From the NCBI GenBank assembly GCA_003288255.1, contig CP026600.1:1240001-1304000 (forward strand): a stretch of 64,000 nucleotides of DNA, in the 5' to 3' direction. Position 1 is the first letter of the stretch, and every line of letters begins with the position of its first letter. This DNA comes from Clostridiaceae bacterium 14S0207 (lineage in GTDB: Bacteria > Bacillota > Clostridia > Clostridiales > Clostridiaceae). This document shows positions 1 to 8,353 of the stretch, one piece after another. Made by a program: the position numbers and the translations under genes. A model generated the notes under the pieces. The model worked only from the letters and a program-made list of their open reading frames with translations. It did no database searches and was not told the origin of the DNA.

Positions 1-30
1 AGATTCTATAGTACATAAAGGAAGGTAAGA
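1..30 (+). repeat. Direct repeat copy 1 (RBS region)
   Basis: This 30 bp stretch recurs at 1006-1035 with two mismatches. Both copies end in a purine-rich ribosome binding site just ahead of a small phage ORF. The pair brackets about 1 kb of DNA that carries a broken zinc-ribbon gene and a small membrane protein gene, so the bracketed segment may have arrived by duplication or insertion. Confidence 0.6.
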
Positions 31-32
31 AT

Positions 33-155
33 ATGCTAAATATTTATACAAGTTATGTATGTTATCGTTGTAGAAGAGAATTTGTTTTATTAAGTTAAGA
101 CACAGAATATATGAAAGGATATTTAGTGTGCCCTTATTGTAGTAGTAAAAAGTAG
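33..155 (+). pseudogene. Com-like small zinc-ribbon protein, broken by an internal stop
   Basis: The frame from the ATG at 33 reads MLNIYTSYVCYRCRREFVLL, meets TAA at 96-98, then continues in the same frame with YLVCPYCSS to a stop at 153-155. Two CxxC knuckles (CYRC and CPYC) separated by about 20 residues are the pattern of small phage zinc-ribbon proteins of the Com type, which usually lie just before the terminase genes. The ribosome binding site is intact. The stop removes the second knuckle, so the product is probably non-functional unless the stop is read through. Confidence 0.55.
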
Positions 156-370
156 ATAAAGAACAATAGGTAAATGATTTACGAGAGTTAATGGAGCATA
201 GCATTATGTTAGAACAAATAGAGCTTTAATTCAAAAATAATTATAACTTTTCCTTCAATATATATATATTGTTAATCTAAATATTAAGAATATTATTATA
301 TGAACGAAAATTAATAAGATATATGAATATATTATTAATATAATAAATAAAGGTTTTAGTGGAGGATGGA

Positions 371-664
371 ATGTATAGAAACGAATTAGCAGTAAAGGAC
401 GAAGTAAATTATGAAGAGTCAAGGAAAAAAGATTTTGAACAATATGACATGTTAATAAATGATAAATTTGTAGTAGAAGCTGAGAAGAAACTGTTACTTT
501 CCAAATTAGAAGGATTTAGTATTGCATCTGGTATAATATCGATATTTTTGTCTATTTTGACTTTAATTTCAGAGTTTGATTATTATCGTAATGAAAGTAT
601 CACATTAGTTTTATTAATATTTTGGAGCACAAGTGTTATGATTACAATATTTTTATTATACTAA
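371..664 (+). CDS. Small two-helix membrane protein, function unknown
   Basis: I chose the ATG at 371 because GGAGGA lies just upstream at 361-366; the in-frame GTG at 359 overlaps that site. The product is 97 residues: a charged, lysine- and glutamate-rich N-terminal half, then two hydrophobic segments (about residues 51-67 and 77-97) split by a short charged loop, ending LLY at the membrane. This is a double-TM hairpin at the C terminus with a cytoplasmic head. It lies in the DNA bracketed by the 30 bp direct repeats. I do not recognise the family; an accessory phage membrane protein is possible. Confidence 0.55.
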   Translation: MYRNELAVKDEVNYEESRKKDFEQYDMLINDKFVVEAEKKLLLSKLEGFSIASGIISIFLSILTLISEFDYYRNESITLVLLIFWSTSVMITIFLLY

Positions 665-927
665 GATTATTTAATATACGGTTGGATATGAATAAATTAA
701 ATAACTAAGATATTTTATAGTACGTAACAGTTTATAAGATAAAAATAATACACACAAAATCTATCTAAGATGTTTGAAGGTTAAATATAAAACATCTAAA
801 AATATTAAAATTTATACGGTCATAAATAAAAAACGTGCAACAAAAATGCAACAAAGTAGCAACAAATTAAGCTATAAAACATGTTATTATAGTATCATAG
901 CAAAAATAAAATAATTGATTCCATACA
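665..927. other. Intergenic stretch, no gene seen
   Basis: About 260 bp of AT-rich sequence with no credible ORF on either strand. It runs into the hairpin at 928-985. Confidence 0.5.
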
Positions 928-985
928 AAAGCACTTAACTATAAGGTGGGTGATTAGCTCCCTACTATAGGTTAGGTGCTTTTTA
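928..985 (+). terminator. Long hairpin terminator
   Basis: The arms AAGCACTTAACTATA and TATAGGTTAGGTGCTT pair with few mismatches and are followed by TTTT. A second shorter inverted repeat lies in the loop. It insulates the packaging operon from upstream transcription. A similar GCACT/AGGTGC hairpin recurs at 6282-6315. Confidence 0.65.
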
Positions 986-1005
986 CATACTTAGTTTAGA
1001 CTAAG

Positions 1006-1035
1006 AGATTCTATAGTACATAAAAGAAGGTGAGA
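1006..1035 (+). repeat. Direct repeat copy 2 (RBS region)
   Basis: Second copy of the 30 bp sequence at 1-30, with 28 of 30 identical bases. It supplies the ribosome binding site of the gene starting at 1040. Confidence 0.6.
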
Positions 1036-1039
1036 GGTT

Positions 1040-1216
1040 TTGAGAATAGGCAAAATATTAGAGGTTCAGCAACCTAATATACATAAGCAGTTAAATAGAG
1101 AACGGAATAAGAATAAATCTAGGAGAGAGGATGAGAACCTCTCTTTTTCTGATTATATGGATTTGATGAAGCATGATAGTTATAGAAGAATTAAAGGTAG
1201 ACTAAGGCAGAAATAA
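1040..1216 (+). CDS. Small basic phage protein upstream of terminase
   Basis: A TTG start at 1040 follows AGAAGGTGAG and opens a 58-residue frame (MRIGKILEVQQPNIHKQL...) ending at 1216. It is rich in Arg, Lys and Asn, has no hydrophobic segment and ends in a basic helix (SYRRIKGRLRQK). Tiny genes like this commonly precede the terminase in clostridial phages; their function is unknown. The ribosome binding site and position support it as real, but its short length limits certainty. Confidence 0.5.
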   Translation: MRIGKILEVQQPNIHKQLNRERNKNKSRREDENLSFSDYMDLMKHDSYRRIKGRLRQK

Positions 1217-1283
1217 TTGTCATAAAAAGAAGGAAAACCTCCTAGGATGCAGAATTATATGATATTGAAAGGAGGTGCAAAAT

Positions 1284-1622
1284 ATGACTAAATTAAATAC
1301 AAATGTAAGTATAGAAAGACAAAAATCATATTTTGATGGTGGATTATTACAACTTATAGGATGGTCTTTGTTAGGAATTATAATAACTTTTTGTACGTTT
1401 GGAATATGCTATCCATGGGCATTATGTATGGTTTTTGGCTGGAAAGTTAATCATACAGTAATAAATGGGAAGAGATTAAAATTTAAAGGAACAGCAATAG
1501 GACTATTTGGAAACTGGATTAAATGGTTTTTATTAATGATTATTACTTTAGGTATTTATAGTTTTTGGATAGGTATAGCTTTAGAGAAATGGAAAGTTAA
1601 AAATACAGAATTTGAAAATTAG
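1284..1622 (+). CDS. DUF898-like small membrane protein
   Basis: The ATG at 1284 is preceded by GGAGGTG at 1271-1277; the in-frame GTG at 1275 lies inside that site and is rejected. The 112-residue product has two similar halves. Each has a hydrophobic helix with a T(F/L)GI(C/Y) motif, an aromatic run and a W-K-V segment (GWKVNHT, EKWKVKNT), with a KFKGTAIGLFGNW box between. This layout resembles the DUF898/YjgN membrane family, whose biochemical role is unknown. Its place directly before terS suggests phage cargo. Confidence 0.65.
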   Translation: MTKLNTNVSIERQKSYFDGGLLQLIGWSLLGIIITFCTFGICYPWALCMVFGWKVNHTVINGKRLKFKGTAIGLFGNWIKWFLLMIITLGIYSFWIGIALEKWKVKNTEFEN

Positions 1623-1686
1623 AACTCTTAATAGGGTTCTTTTTTAATATACAAAACAAACAAAGCAATTAATGTGAGGTGGTGAT

Positions 1687-2532
1687 GTGGTTGATATAAG
1701 AGGACCAGATGAAAAAGCACAGGCAAAACAAGATTATCTTGAAGGTATGAAATATAAAGAACTAGCTGATAAGTATTCAGTTAGTCTTAATACTATAAAA
1801 TCATGGGTAAAAAGATATAATTGGTCAGAAGAGAAAAAACAAAAGGGTGCACACAAAAATAAAAAGGGTGCACCCTTAAATAATAAGAGTAAAAACAATA
1901 ATAAGGAGTCAATGCAACAGGAAGTAAAGGAAGTTTTAAATAACTCTAAACTTACTGATAAGCAGAGGCTCTTTTGTATTTACTACATTAAGTACTTTAA
2001 TGCTACTAAAGCATATCAAAAGGCATATGAATGTGATTATATAACTGCTAATACTAATGGTCCAAGGCTACTTGTAAATGCTTGTATAAAGCAAGAGATA
2101 CAAAGATTAAAAGAAGGTAGATTAAACAGGGCAATGTTAGAACCAGAAGATATATTTCAAAAGTTTATGGATATAGCATTTGCAGATATTTCAGACTATG
2201 TAACCTTTGGAAGAAAAGAAATAGAAGTAGATAAAGATGAAGAGGGTAATCCAGTTATGATTGAAGTTAACTATGTAGATTTTAAAAATAGTAATGAAGT
2301 TGATGGAACACTTATTTCAGAAGTATCACAAGGCAAGAATGGAGTTTCAGTAAAGCTTCAAGATAGGATGAAAGCTATGAATTGGTTAGCAGATCATATG
2401 GACCTAGCTACAGAGGAACAAAAGGCTAGAATAGAAAAACTTAAAGCTGATATAGCTAAAACTGGCGAAAATAACAATACTAATGATGGAGTATTAAAAG
2501 AAATGTTAGAGGGATTAAAGGATGGCTTATAA
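1687..2532 (+). CDS. xtmA: Terminase small subunit
   Basis: 281 residues from a GTG start after GAGGTGGTG. Residues about 10-40 (KYKELADKYSVSLNTIKSWV) form a helix-turn-helix for recognising the packaging site. A low-complexity Lys/Asn linker follows, then a Terminase_2 type domain from about residue 90 (LTDKQRLFCIYYIKYFNATK). The small subunit binds phage DNA and recruits the large subunit to start packaging. The last 11 bases overlap the terL start, which suggests translational coupling. PBSX XtmA-like proteins have this two-domain form. Confidence 0.92.
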   Translation: MVDIRGPDEKAQAKQDYLEGMKYKELADKYSVSLNTIKSWVKRYNWSEEKKQKGAHKNKKGAPLNNKSKNNNKESMQQEVKEVLNNSKLTDKQRLFCIYYIKYFNATKAYQKAYECDYITANTNGPRLLVNACIKQEIQRLKEGRLNRAMLEPEDIFQKFMDIAFADISDYVTFGRKEIEVDKDEEGNPVMIEVNYVDFKNSNEVDGTLISEVSQGKNGVSVKLQDRMKAMNWLADHMDLATEEQKARIEKLKADIAKTGENNNTNDGVLKEMLEGLKDGL

Positions 2533-3832
2533 GTTTTCTAATAAACAGAAGGATGTAATAAATAAGACACTTAAAAATGAATTAGGATTTATAAATATTC
2601 TTGAAGGCTCCGTAAGAAGTGGTAAAACATTTATAGTAAATCTAGCATGGACTTTATTTATACTTAATTCTCCACATGATGTATTTTTAATGTCTGGTGA
2701 AAGTACAGATTCATTATATAGAAATGTTATTGGAGATATGATTTTCATACTTGGAAGAAGTAGAGCAGTTTATCAAGATAGTGCTAAAGGTGGAGCACAA
2801 CTTATAATAAATTACAATGGTAAAACAAAGGTTTGCTATTGTAGAGGTGGCTCTAAAGCTAATGATGAAGGAAAAATAAGAGGTATTACTATTGGCGGAT
2901 GGATGGCAGATGAAATAACTCTTCATCATGAAAGTTTTGTTAAGCAAGCTTTATCAAGAATGAGTTTAGAAGGTGCTAAAGCATTTTGGACAACTAACCC
3001 AGATAGTCCCTATCATTATATTAAAACAGAATATATAGATAAGGCAAAGAAAAAGGAATATTGTCATTGGCATTTTAATTTAGATGATAACTTAGTTTTA
3101 AGCGAAGAATATAAGAGAAATATTAAAAATGCTTATGCTGGAGTATTTTATCAAAGATTCATATTAGGACTATGGGTATTATCTGAGGGAGTAATATATG
3201 ATATGTTTGATAAAAATATTCATATAGTACCAACTACAGATAGAAAATACACAAAGAAGTATATATCTATTGACTATGGAACTCAAAATCCTACTACATT
3301 TGGAATGTATGGTAAAGCAGATGATGGACAATGGTATAAAATCAAGGAATATCATCATAGTGGTAGAGAAGAAAAACTACAAAAAACAGATGTTGAATAT
3401 GCTGATGATTTAGAAAAATTTATGGACTATGATAAAAACATTACAGTTATAGTAGACCCAAGTGCAGCAAGCTTTATAGCAGAATTAAGAAAAAGAGCAA
3501 TTAAGGTAAGGAAAGCTAAAAATGATGTGCTTGAGGGAATAAGAAATGTAGCTAATACTTTAAAAAACAGATTAATTCTTTTTAATGAGTGTAATGTAGA
3601 AACATTTAAAGAATTTGAAACTTATATATGGGATGAAAAATCTAGTTTAAAAGGTGAAGATAAACCAGTTAAAGAGAATGACCACCACATGGATAATTTA
3701 AGATACTTTGTAAATACAGTATTATTTAAAAATGATAATACTAAATACAATAAAGAAGTATATAACAAAGGTATGGGACTTAAACAAAATACTCTTAAAA
3801 AATATAAGATGAAAGGAGGATCAGTATTCTAA
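2522..3832 (+). CDS. xtmB: Terminase large subunit (PBSX/XtmB family)
   Basis: 436 residues. Walker A is GSVRSGKT at residues 29-36, followed by a hydrophobic Walker B-like segment ending MADE near residue 128. The C-terminal nuclease half contains SIDYGTQNPT and VIVDPSAASF, whose acidic residues would bind metal. The protein translocates DNA into the prohead with ATP and cuts concatemers. The start overlaps the terS gene by 11 bp, and the stop shares an A with the portal start (TAATG), so the three genes are translationally coupled. Confidence 0.95.
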   Translation: MAYKFSNKQKDVINKTLKNELGFINILEGSVRSGKTFIVNLAWTLFILNSPHDVFLMSGESTDSLYRNVIGDMIFILGRSRAVYQDSAKGGAQLIINYNGKTKVCYCRGGSKANDEGKIRGITIGGWMADEITLHHESFVKQALSRMSLEGAKAFWTTNPDSPYHYIKTEYIDKAKKKEYCHWHFNLDDNLVLSEEYKRNIKNAYAGVFYQRFILGLWVLSEGVIYDMFDKNIHIVPTTDRKYTKKYISIDYGTQNPTTFGMYGKADDGQWYKIKEYHHSGREEKLQKTDVEYADDLEKFMDYDKNITVIVDPSAASFIAELRKRAIKVRKAKNDVLEGIRNVANTLKNRLILFNECNVETFKEFETYIWDEKSSLKGEDKPVKENDHHMDNLRYFVNTVLFKNDNTKYNKEVYNKGMGLKQNTLKKYKMKGGSVF

Positions 3833-5322
3833 TGAGTGCAAAGGATATAAAAGATGTATTGCTTAAATTAAGTGATAGAGAAAAACAAGAAAGAAAACAA
3901 TCATTAAAAGATTTTCTTTTTTATCTTGGAGAATGTGAAAATAAAGAAGCAGCATTATTAGATAATGATTTATTAGGACAAAGTTGGATTACTTTAGATA
4001 ATTTGGATTATGTACCAAGTCAAGTAATAGACAATAAGATTAAGTCTCTTATAAATAAGCAAGCACGTTTTATGTTTGGAAAAGAGCCAGATATATTATT
4101 TAAGGCATTAGACAAAGAGTATAAGGAAACTTGCGAAGAGTTAAGACAATATATAGATGCTATACTTAATGCTAGCAAGTTTTGGAGTAATACTATGAAG
4201 GCTTTTAGATTAGCTACAGTAACCAAAAGAGTAATGTTAAGGTTAGAGGCTAATCCAGGACAACCAGTAAGACTTTATTATCATGATATAAATGATTTTA
4301 ACTATGAAGTTGATTCAGATGATATAACTAAGTTAAGTAAAGTTATATTAGTAAGACAGGATGCTGAAACTTCAAATAAAGAAGAAAGTGAACAATTATG
4401 GAACAGATATATTTACTACATAAATAAAATAAGTGATGAAAAATCTTCTTGTTATTTGAGAATTGAAACATTTAAAGGTAATAACTTAGAAACACCAATA
4501 AAAATAGAAGAAAGTGATACAGGGTTAAGCAAAATTCCATGTTGGATAATTTGTAATGAACAAAGTATAACAAGTATTTATGGCCAAAGTGATATAAAAG
4601 ATTTAAAAATATTACAGGATAGCTACAATAGAAGGTTATCAGATTTTAATGATAGCTTAAGATTTCTTATGTTTGGACAAACAGCCATAATAGATGCTAC
4701 AGAAGATACAGTTAATGCATGTAATATTGCTCCTAATGCACTTATGCCTCTTAAAAGTATAGAAGATACAGAAGGAAATAAACAGGCTAAGGTACAAAGG
4801 GTAGAAAGTAACTTTACTAATTCAGAACCAGTATTAAATTTTTTAGATAAATTAGATAAAAGTATGCATGAAAAACTAGGTATACCTCATCCAGAACAGT
4901 TAAAAAACATTCCTAGTGCTAAGGCCTTAAAGTATATTTATTCAGAACTTGTTGCTAGGTGTGAGGAAAAGTGGCACGATTGGGAACCTACTATAAGATC
5001 AATGATTAGACTTATAGTTGAATCATGTGGTAAGTTTAATTGCTATGAAGATTGGGATCATCAATGGGATCAATTGCTTTATAACATAGTTTTAAATAAG
5101 AACTATCCAATTCCAGAAGATGAAGAAGATCAAAAGAGATTAGCTATGGAAGAAGTTCAAAACAATGTTAGAAGTCATAGAAGTTATATCAAAGATTATT
5201 CTAATGATGAAGATTATGAAGAACACTTTAAAGAAACTTTAGAAGATATAAAATCACTAAATGAAGCGGAACAAGATCAGTTCCAAAAGGCCTTAGATGA
5301 TGAATTAAATAATGAAGAATGA
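3832..5322 (+). CDS. Portal protein (SPP1 gp6-like)
   Basis: 496 residues, the usual length for SPP1-type portals. It has an acidic C terminus (EDYEEHFKETLEDIKSLNE...), typical of the clip/crown end. The portal forms the dodecameric ring through which DNA enters and leaves the head and to which the terminase docks. Identification rests on position straight after terL, on length and on sequence such as NKQARFMFGKEPDI and LGIPHPEQLKNIPSAKALK, familiar from this family. Confidence 0.9.
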   Translation: MSAKDIKDVLLKLSDREKQERKQSLKDFLFYLGECENKEAALLDNDLLGQSWITLDNLDYVPSQVIDNKIKSLINKQARFMFGKEPDILFKALDKEYKETCEELRQYIDAILNASKFWSNTMKAFRLATVTKRVMLRLEANPGQPVRLYYHDINDFNYEVDSDDITKLSKVILVRQDAETSNKEESEQLWNRYIYYINKISDEKSSCYLRIETFKGNNLETPIKIEESDTGLSKIPCWIICNEQSITSIYGQSDIKDLKILQDSYNRRLSDFNDSLRFLMFGQTAIIDATEDTVNACNIAPNALMPLKSIEDTEGNKQAKVQRVESNFTNSEPVLNFLDKLDKSMHEKLGIPHPEQLKNIPSAKALKYIYSELVARCEEKWHDWEPTIRSMIRLIVESCGKFNCYEDWDHQWDQLLYNIVLNKNYPIPEDEEDQKRLAMEEVQNNVRSHRSYIKDYSNDEDYEEHFKETLEDIKSLNEAEQDQFQKALDDELNNEE

Positions 5323-5339
5323 AATGCTGGTGATAAATA

Positions 5340-6272
5340 ATGAATTTATACCAACAAAGAGTATTAAATGCTAGAAAAGAATTTTTAAGACTTAATAAAA
5401 AACAGGAAAAAGAATTATTAAGCATATATAGAGAACTAGCAAAACAATTATCAAGTGAAATAGATTCATGTAGGACCAGCTCAAGTAAACAATACTTGAG
5501 CGAAATGGAAGAAATGGTTCAAGCCTATACTAATTATTTAAAGTTAAAATTAAATAAAACTATAAAGAATAATATTAAAGCTAGTTCACATATAGCAAGT
5601 TCCGTAGAGTTAGCTTATTATAATTCCATAACAAATAATGTAGGACTTAGAACAATATTTAATAAATCAGTGGTTACTACATCAGCTAATACAGTTAAAA
5701 AACTTATACAAGGCAACTATTATGCAGATGGAAAAACATTAGATCATAGGATATGGAACTTAACTAAGAAAAATGCTAAAGACATAGATACTTTAATAAA
5801 AGTTAATATAAGTAGGGGAGCAAATTCTAGAAAGTTAGCTAAGCAAGTAGATAAATATGTTAATCCTTTAAAAAGAACTGAAGCTAAAACCTTTGTTAGT
5901 GGAATGAGTTCAAAGGTGTCTTATCAAGCACAAAGGCTTGCCAGAACTTCAATTACTCATAGTTTTGCAGAAACTACTATAGAAAATGCCAAGAATAATC
6001 CATTTAGTTTAGGGGTAAGGTGGATTTTAAGTGCTAGTCATTATGAAAAACAAGTGAAAAGACATGGTCCAGATATATGTGATGAGTATGCAGATAAAAT
6101 ATTTAAACCTAAAGATGTTCCATTACAACATCCTAATTGTGCATGTTATTTATTAGAAGAAAGTGAAGATATAGATAAAGTTATAGAAAAATTAAATAAA
6201 TGGTGTAATGGAGAACCTAATTTAGAGTTAGAAAAATGGTTGAAAAATCTTGAAGCAAATTTAAAAGAGTAA
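5340..6272 (+). CDS. Minor head protein (SPP1 gp7 / Mu gpF family)
   Basis: 310 residues, largely helical and basic at the N terminus. The C-terminal signature is HGPDICDEYADKIF followed by VPLQHPNCACYL, the metal-binding-like Cys/His pattern of SPP1 gp7/Mu F minor head proteins. These associate with the portal and aid DNA ejection or head assembly. The ATG at 5340 has only a weak GGTGAT site, but the gene lies 17 bp after the portal gene and is probably coupled to it. Confidence 0.88.
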   Translation: MNLYQQRVLNARKEFLRLNKKQEKELLSIYRELAKQLSSEIDSCRTSSSKQYLSEMEEMVQAYTNYLKLKLNKTIKNNIKASSHIASSVELAYYNSITNNVGLRTIFNKSVVTTSANTVKKLIQGNYYADGKTLDHRIWNLTKKNAKDIDTLIKVNISRGANSRKLAKQVDKYVNPLKRTEAKTFVSGMSSKVSYQAQRLARTSITHSFAETTIENAKNNPFSLGVRWILSASHYEKQVKRHGPDICDEYADKIFKPKDVPLQHPNCACYLLEESEDIDKVIEKLNKWCNGEPNLELEKWLKNLEANLKE

Positions 6273-6281
6273 TAAAGTTAT

Positions 6282-6315
6282 AAAAGCACTTACTAAGGAA
6301 AATAGTAGGTGCTTT
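6282..6315 (+). terminator. Hairpin terminator after minor head gene
   Basis: AAAAGCACTTACT pairs with AGTAGGTGCTTTT. It separates the head genes from the Rha-like cargo gene and resembles the hairpin at 928-985. Confidence 0.7.
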
Positions 6316-6335
6316 TATTATGTCTAAAAATAGGA

Positions 6336-7010
6336 GTGAGATTAATAGAGAATAAGTTAATAAATTTAAATAGTGAAAGTCTAACATTAGATAGTAGAGA
6401 AGTGGCAAAAATAGTAGGTAAAGAACATGACAAACTTTTAAGAGATATAAGAAATTATATAAGTCAGATGAAACAAGCAAATAAGGAGTCACCAAGTTTG
6501 GAGAGTCCTATTAATTCAAGTGATTACTTTATTGAGAGCACCTATATAAATAGACAAAATAAGAAACAACCTTGTTATGAAATAACAAAATTAGGATGTG
6601 AGTTTGTAGCTAATAAACTAACAGGGGTTAAAGGTACAGCATTTACGGCGATTTATATTAAAAGATTCAATCAAATGGAACAGAGCTTTAAAAATAATCA
6701 ATTAATATTAGCAAATAAAGAAATTCAGGAGTTAAAGGATACGGTAATTGAATTTAAAAGCCTTACAGAAGAAGCTAAACAACAGTATAAACCTAGTCAT
6801 AAAAGAAAGCTTGACTATAATAAAATGATTAAGTCATTAACTAATAATGATGAAGAAGTACATATAGTTAAAGATTGGGTATTTGGTTTATTGCAGATTA
6901 GTAAATGGGAGGATACTTGTATAGAAGATTCAAAGAAAATAATAGAAACTATTGTTACAGTATCAAGATTATTAACCATTAAAAAATTTGAACAGTTAAA
7001 TTTATTTTAA
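6336..7010 (+). CDS. Rha-family phage regulatory protein (cargo gene)
   Basis: The N-terminal 100 residues carry the Rha pattern: SLTLDSREVAKIVGKEHDKL, then LRDIRNYI, then a C-terminal part of the domain with YEITKLGCEFVANKLTG. Rha proteins are phage regulators or antirepressor-like proteins. The rest is helical and lysine-rich. The start is uncertain. AGGAG at 6332-6336 is best spaced for codon 6345, which is ATA rather than ATG, whereas the GTG at 6336 overlaps the ribosome binding site. Terminator hairpins on both sides and a location inside the head operon mark it as a cargo insertion. Confidence 0.8.
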   Translation: MRLIENKLINLNSESLTLDSREVAKIVGKEHDKLLRDIRNYISQMKQANKESPSLESPINSSDYFIESTYINRQNKKQPCYEITKLGCEFVANKLTGVKGTAFTAIYIKRFNQMEQSFKNNQLILANKEIQELKDTVIEFKSLTEEAKQQYKPSHKRKLDYNKMIKSLTNNDEEVHIVKDWVFGLLQISKWEDTCIEDSKKIIETIVTVSRLLTIKKFEQLNLF

Positions 7011-7036
7011 AAGCTAAAAAGTATATAGCTTTTTTA
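7008..7036 (+). terminator. Hairpin terminator after Rha-like gene
   Basis: AAAAGCTA pairs with TAGCTTTTTT, with a T-rich tail. It closes the cargo unit 6282-7036. Confidence 0.65.
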
Positions 7037-7081
7037 TTTTGCCCTTAGCAAGGTTTAAAAGGCTAAGAAAGGAGTATATAA

Positions 7082-7333
7082 ATGGAACTAACTATTAATA
7101 ATTTAGAAAGATGCTTTTATGAAGCGAGTAAAAATGATAAAAAGTATGTAGCTTTAAAATTAAGTGGATATAAGAATAATGAAATTTTAATAATTCAGAA
7201 TGCTGATTTTGATTCAAGATTTTATTTTATTAAACAGGTATTTAACAAAGAATTAGCTTTAGGCTTTATAAAAATAGTTGGATTTACTTATGGTGATACT
7301 TTTGAAGAAATAGAAAAAGATTTATTAGGATAG
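7082..7333 (+). CDS. Small phage protein, unknown
   Basis: 83 residues from an ATG preceded by AAAGGAGTATATA. It is mixed alpha/beta in character and acidic at the end (FEEIEKDLLG), with no membrane segment or metal motif. It lies between the Rha-like gene and the scaffold gene, 15 bp before the scaffold start, so it is probably the first gene of the scaffold-capsid transcript. I do not recognise a family. Confidence 0.65.
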   Translation: MELTINNLERCFYEASKNDKKYVALKLSGYKNNEILIIQNADFDSRFYFIKQVFNKELALGFIKIVGFTYGDTFEEIEKDLLG

Positions 7334-7348
7334 AAAGGGGTAATTACA

Positions 7349-7960
7349 ATGCCAAAATTAAGTGAAATATTAGGAGAACATTTTAAGCAAATACCAGAGG
7401 ATTTAAAGAAAAAGTATAAAGATATAGATCTGGTTGATAGTTCTAAATATGTGGAGAAAACAGAATTAGAAACTGCTAATGAAGCGATAAAACAATATAA
7501 AAAAGATATAAAAAAGAGGGATAAAGATCTAGAGGATTTACAAGGAAAAATTAAAGATAATGAGGAACTAAATTCAGAGATAGAAACTTTAAAAGCTGCT
7601 AATAAGAAAGCAAGTGAAGATTATGAAGCTAAGATTAATCAAATAAGTTTTGATACTAAATTTGATAAGGCTATAGCTGAATATAAAGCTAAGAATCCTA
7701 AAGCATTAAGAGCACTCTTGGACATGGATAAGGTAAAACTTGTTGATGATACTTTTATAGGTTTAGAGGAACAGGTAAAGGCATTAAAAGAAAGCGATGC
7801 TTATTTATTTGAACAGGAATCAACAGGAGGTACTGGAAATATAGGAGGTGGTCAATATTCAGTAGACGATAATAAACAAGAAAGTTTAGGTGTTAGACTA
7901 GCTAAAGAAAGAGCTGAAGCAACTAAAACAAGTGAAATGCAAAATAAGTTTTTTGAATAA
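7349..7960 (+). CDS. Capsid scaffold protein (phage GP20-like)
   Basis: 203 residues. Residues about 35-105 form a long charged coiled coil (AIKQYKKDIKKRDKDLEDLQ), followed by a compact part with NPKALRALLDMDKV and a Gly-rich stretch (STGGTGNIGGGQ). This is the layout of phage minor structural protein GP20, the scaffold of Gram-positive siphoviruses and PBSX-type phages. Its position just before the decoration and capsid genes fits. It guides capsid assembly inside the prohead and is later lost. Confidence 0.88.
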   Translation: MPKLSEILGEHFKQIPEDLKKKYKDIDLVDSSKYVEKTELETANEAIKQYKKDIKKRDKDLEDLQGKIKDNEELNSEIETLKAANKKASEDYEAKINQISFDTKFDKAIAEYKAKNPKALRALLDMDKVKLVDDTFIGLEEQVKALKESDAYLFEQESTGGTGNIGGGQYSVDDNKQESLGVRLAKERAEATKTSEMQNKFFE

Positions 7961-7976
7961 ATAGGAGGTAGATACT

Positions 7977-8333
7977 ATGAGTATAGAAAAAACTCAAAAT
8001 TATATGGGTGAAAATAAAACCATATTAGAACTTGCAGGAGAATTATTTCAAACTACATTAATAAAAGTTAAAAAGACAGATATTGAAATACAAGATGCCA
8101 AAAGATTATTAAAAGCAGGCACTTTTATTTCAAAAGATGGAAAGGTAGTTGATGGTTCAACTGTTTCAGATGATAAGGTATTTGGATTAGTTTATAGAGA
8201 TGTAAATTTTACATACTCTAATGGAACAGAAACAGTTCCGGTATTAATTTTCGGATTTGTAAAAACAAAAATATTACCAAAACAGCCAAGCGAAGAGATT
8301 AAAAAAGCCCTTCCAATGGTGCAATTTTTATAA
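7977..8333 (+). CDS. Probable head decoration or capsid-associated protein
   Basis: 118 residues with ATAGGAGGT ahead of the ATG. The predicted fold is beta-rich (AGTFISKDGKVVDGSTVSDDKVFGLVYRD), resembling small decoration proteins that stabilise expanded capsids. It lies between scaffold and major capsid genes, where such genes normally sit. The assignment is from position and sequence character, not from a firm motif. Confidence 0.55.
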   Translation: MSIEKTQNYMGENKTILELAGELFQTTLIKVKKTDIEIQDAKRLLKAGTFISKDGKVVDGSTVSDDKVFGLVYRDVNFTYSNGTETVPVLIFGFVKTKILPKQPSEEIKKALPMVQFL

Positions 8334-8353
8334 TAAAAAGGAGGAATTATAGA

